NCBI GenBank assembly: GCA_021927905.1
Contig: BLLK01000047.1
Span: 3,844,001-3,908,000, forward strand
Reading direction: 5' to 3'
DNA: 64,000 bases
From: Chaetoceros tenuissimus
Lineage: Eukaryota; Bacillariophyta; Thalassiosirophyceae; Chaetocerotales; Chaetocerotaceae
Shown: one piece after another, positions 61,670 through 64,000 of the stretch
Position numbering within the stretch: the stretch's first letter is position 1
Layout: the number at the start of each line of letters is the position of its first letter
Made by a program: the position numbers and the translations under genes
Notes under the pieces: generated by a model
The model's input: the letters and a program-made list of their open reading frames with translations, nothing else
Database searches by the model: none
What the model was told of the DNA's origin: nothing

Positions 61670-63333
61670 ATGAGAACTATTTCCAATTTTTATCGTGAGC
61701 TTATCTGGGTGCTTCTTTTCATGGCGTCGTGTCCAGATTTGTGCTCACAAAATTTAGTTCAAGCTCAGTCAGTATCTTATGTTCAACACCACAAACAAAC
61801 ATTTTCCGAAAATGTTCAAGGTCAGCAAACAATATATACAAAGGCCTTAACTTTGGTTGAAGAAAGCGGTACAACAAAGTATGCATATGTAGCATCTTTT
61901 CGGCCTAGCATTCTGAAAGATAAGGTAGCCAGGCCTCTACTCGTCAAGCTAAAGGAAAACTTACCCAACTCAAATGCATTCAACTTTGTATTTGCCAAGA
62001 CATTTATATTTCTAAGTGAGGACACTACAGGTACTCCTACTCCTAATAATGAGTTTCTAGATGTTCAAGATGTACATTATCATTCTGTGGATGAAGAAGG
62101 GTACTATGTTTTATGTGGAAACATTATCACCGAAGCGGTAAATAGTGCAAGTAATGGCATTCATCTTAAAGACTAGTGTTGCTGGAAATGCATTGTCATT
62201 CAAACGCTATCCGGATATCCGTGTCCTCAATTCCATCGTTTCAGATCAAAGTGAAGAAGGTGGCTACGTTGCAGTTGGAATCGGACAAAGGGAAAAACTT
62301 TCCGATAGTACAGGAGCTATCATGCTCAGTACCGATTTTGACCTTGTTCCAAGATGCGCTAAAGACGTTCGAGGATCCCTTCTGTGGAACAATGAAGACA
62401 CCAGTGGTGGATTCACTTCTGTTATTCAATATGATAGAGATACTTTTGCCATGGTTGGATCAATGTCCGATGGTCAGATTCAACCAAGTCAGAATGTTCT
62501 TGTAACAATAGCAAATACACAATGTGAGATTCTCTTGAGTAGACATTATGGCCAAGGAGTAGAAGCTGAAAATGGGCAAGAGTATCGCTATGACGAAACA
62601 GGTACTTCAATCACTGTAGTTGGGAAACATCTCTTTATTGCTGGAGTGACTCAAAAGAGTACTGTTGGAGTATGTACCGATCCTGTCTTTAGAGATATCC
62701 TTTTATTTCGTATCAACCGTGTCGGAAATGTAATGTTTATGAAACAATATGATCATGATGGAAAAGAAGACATTGCATATGCAGTAACTAAAAGAAACAG
62801 GCGCACCAGACCAGTCCTTACGTCTTTTCCACCGAAACCTACTAGACCTCGAGTCGATATATTTATTGCAGGATCATCCGTTTCCAAATCATTCAATGGA
62901 AAAGTTGAAAATGATGATGTCTTTCTATTGAATACAAACATGTGGGGAAACATCAAATCTTTTGAAATCTTTGGTGGAGCTTGGGATGATGGAGCCTACC
63001 AAGCAAATATGGACTTGGAAATTACTCCAGATTCCAATGTACTTATTCAAGCCAATACAAAGTCTTTTACATCGAAACAAGCAACGGATCAATATACATT
63101 TCTCATTGAACGATACGATAGTATTCTCAAGCAATGTTATGATTTGAATTTGAACTTAAAATGTTGGCCAATACCCTTTTCCTGAGTATGAAATGTCAGA
63201 TCAGAGTATTGAGATTTTATTTCAAGAGGAAAAGATGGTGACTATTGATGTGAATATGAAGAAAACAATTCTATGTGATAAAAAGGAGAATACAGGAAGA
63301 GATGAGAAAAAGAATAAAGAATGGGAATATTAA
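61670..63333 (+). pseudogene. Secreted propeller-like gene with two frameshifts
   Basis: The start MRTISNFYRELIWVLLFMASCPDLCSQ is a signal peptide. Three frames together cover about 550 residues: 61670 to about 62170, then about 62150-63170, then to the TAA at 63331. One-base shifts near 62150-62176 and 63145-63180 break it; across the second shift the paralogue upstream continues in one frame (LFPVLEASDKSIDATP), showing that the tail is genuine. Repeats such as DEEGYYVLCGNI, EEGGYVAVGIG and TPDSNVLIQANTKSF, with DDVFLLNT..GNIKSFEIFGGAWDDG, look like SBBP/delta-60-type beta-propeller blades. It is either a recent pseudogene or contains base-call indels. Confidence 0.65.
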
Positions 63334-64000
63334 AAACTTGCTGAAAAGGTGACGTAACATGTAGTTCAGATGAACTCAAGACCTGAACAATTTATATATA
63401 TTATTATAATTGTATACGTAAAGTCAAGTAATTTTTATTTAAATTATATTCCACATTTCTATCTATTTACCAAGACAACAAAACATTTTCCAATGACAAG
63501 TGTCACCGATCTTCACTTCCACCTTGAACTTCAACTCCAACCCGACAACTTTTTGCGATCGCGGAATGAGAACCCTAATGAACGTGAAGCTCCACAAGCC
63601 TTGACACCACATCTTTCAGCTTCTTTTTCTCAGATCTTCTTCCAGCTTTGCAACTTCATGTCATAAAAATATAAATACAAAGCAACAACGCAAACCAAAA
63701 CACAAACTTACCAACACAAGATATATACAGCATGGTACACCCAACCAAGTGAGTGATTCGATAGTGCTTTGAACGGAAGGAAACTGTTGTTTGTCTAGAG
63801 AGAGAGATGAGATCACGATTGATGTGAACGTGAGAAGGGTATCTAGTGATTGGCACTTGGATCAGCGGTTGCATGGATTAATGTTACTTTGCATTGTATC
63901 ATGCGTTGCTACTTGCCTATGCTTGAGATCTCTTTGGTCTCCCTTTTCCTTCTCGACATTCAACCTTTCCTTGCTCAGAATGTGAAAGAATAATACATCC
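63334..64000. other. Right-edge sequence, possible first exon of next gene
   Basis: A short ATG-initiated segment at 63732 (MVHPT) is followed at once by GTGAGT, and a long pyrimidine-rich tract ends in CTCAG at about 63979. This looks like a tiny first exon, a 5' intron and the start of a gene cut by the edge. The phase could not be fixed. Confidence 0.3.

Noticed and set aside
63494-63664. Small 56-codon frame MTSVTDLHFH near the right edge
   Set aside because: Short, no signal or domain, and it lies in what looks like the leader region of the next gene.

Overview
The window looks like nuclear DNA of a centric diatom, most likely a Chaetoceros close to C. tenuissimus. Several plastid preproteins carry a signal peptide followed by the diatom cleavage motif (A before F, as in AAFAP, YAFQP, DAFITP). 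Introns are short (about 65-185 bp) with GTAAG/GTGAG donors. Genes are compact and AT-rich. Families typical of that lineage are present: BspA-like leucine-rich-repeat proteins with an MRVQTEEWRRF start, divergent ankyrin proteins, PSxxPS-rich secreted proteins and a C-terminal HSF domain. The species name is inferred from memory of these families, not from a search.

Layout. 1-9 kb: a cut-off XPG/FEN1-type nuclease; plastid ferredoxin-NADP reductase divergent from a small plastid membrane protein; an F-box protein; a RING protein; an Ala/Ser/Thr-rich plastid repeat protein; a small type I membrane protein. 10-26 kb: an ankyrin protein, a plastid MATE carrier, an MDR-type dehydrogenase, an HSF, a lactate/malate-dehydrogenase-like protein with a hydrophobic tail, a DUF5672-like transferase, a probable dynein light intermediate chain, and a four-exon topoisomerase III-beta with RGG boxes at both ends. 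26.2-29.7 kb: a tandem segmental duplication of an LRR gene; the first copy is broken by a frameshift and a 308-bp MITE, the second is intact. 29.9-42.7 kb: a GT25 transferase with four Cys-rich repeats, a D-2-hydroxyacid dehydrogenase, a plastid SET methyltransferase, a GSTCD-like methyltransferase, a frameshifted SDR, an ankyrin-RING-coiled-coil protein and a bromodomain-PWWP protein. 42.7-47.9 kb: a gene-free repeat island holding an A-B-A repeat block, a decayed repeat array and a 1.25-kb foldback palindrome. 47.9-59.7 kb: a 7TM receptor, two convergent secreted proteins sharing a Cys-rich module (one GH16-like), a KIX-like protein, a RING-H2 protein, two small conserved proteins and an ankyrin-like nuclear protein. 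60-63.3 kb: two damaged copies of a secreted propeller-like gene.

There is no operon logic. Functional links that can be argued are the shared FNR/plastid-protein promoter, the shared module of the two convergent secreted genes beside the receptor, and four perfect TGACGTCA palindromes, three of them 125-175 bp upstream of a gene start. Spliced models were assembled by eye from frame continuity and splice signals. No tRNA, rRNA or CRISPR array was recognised.
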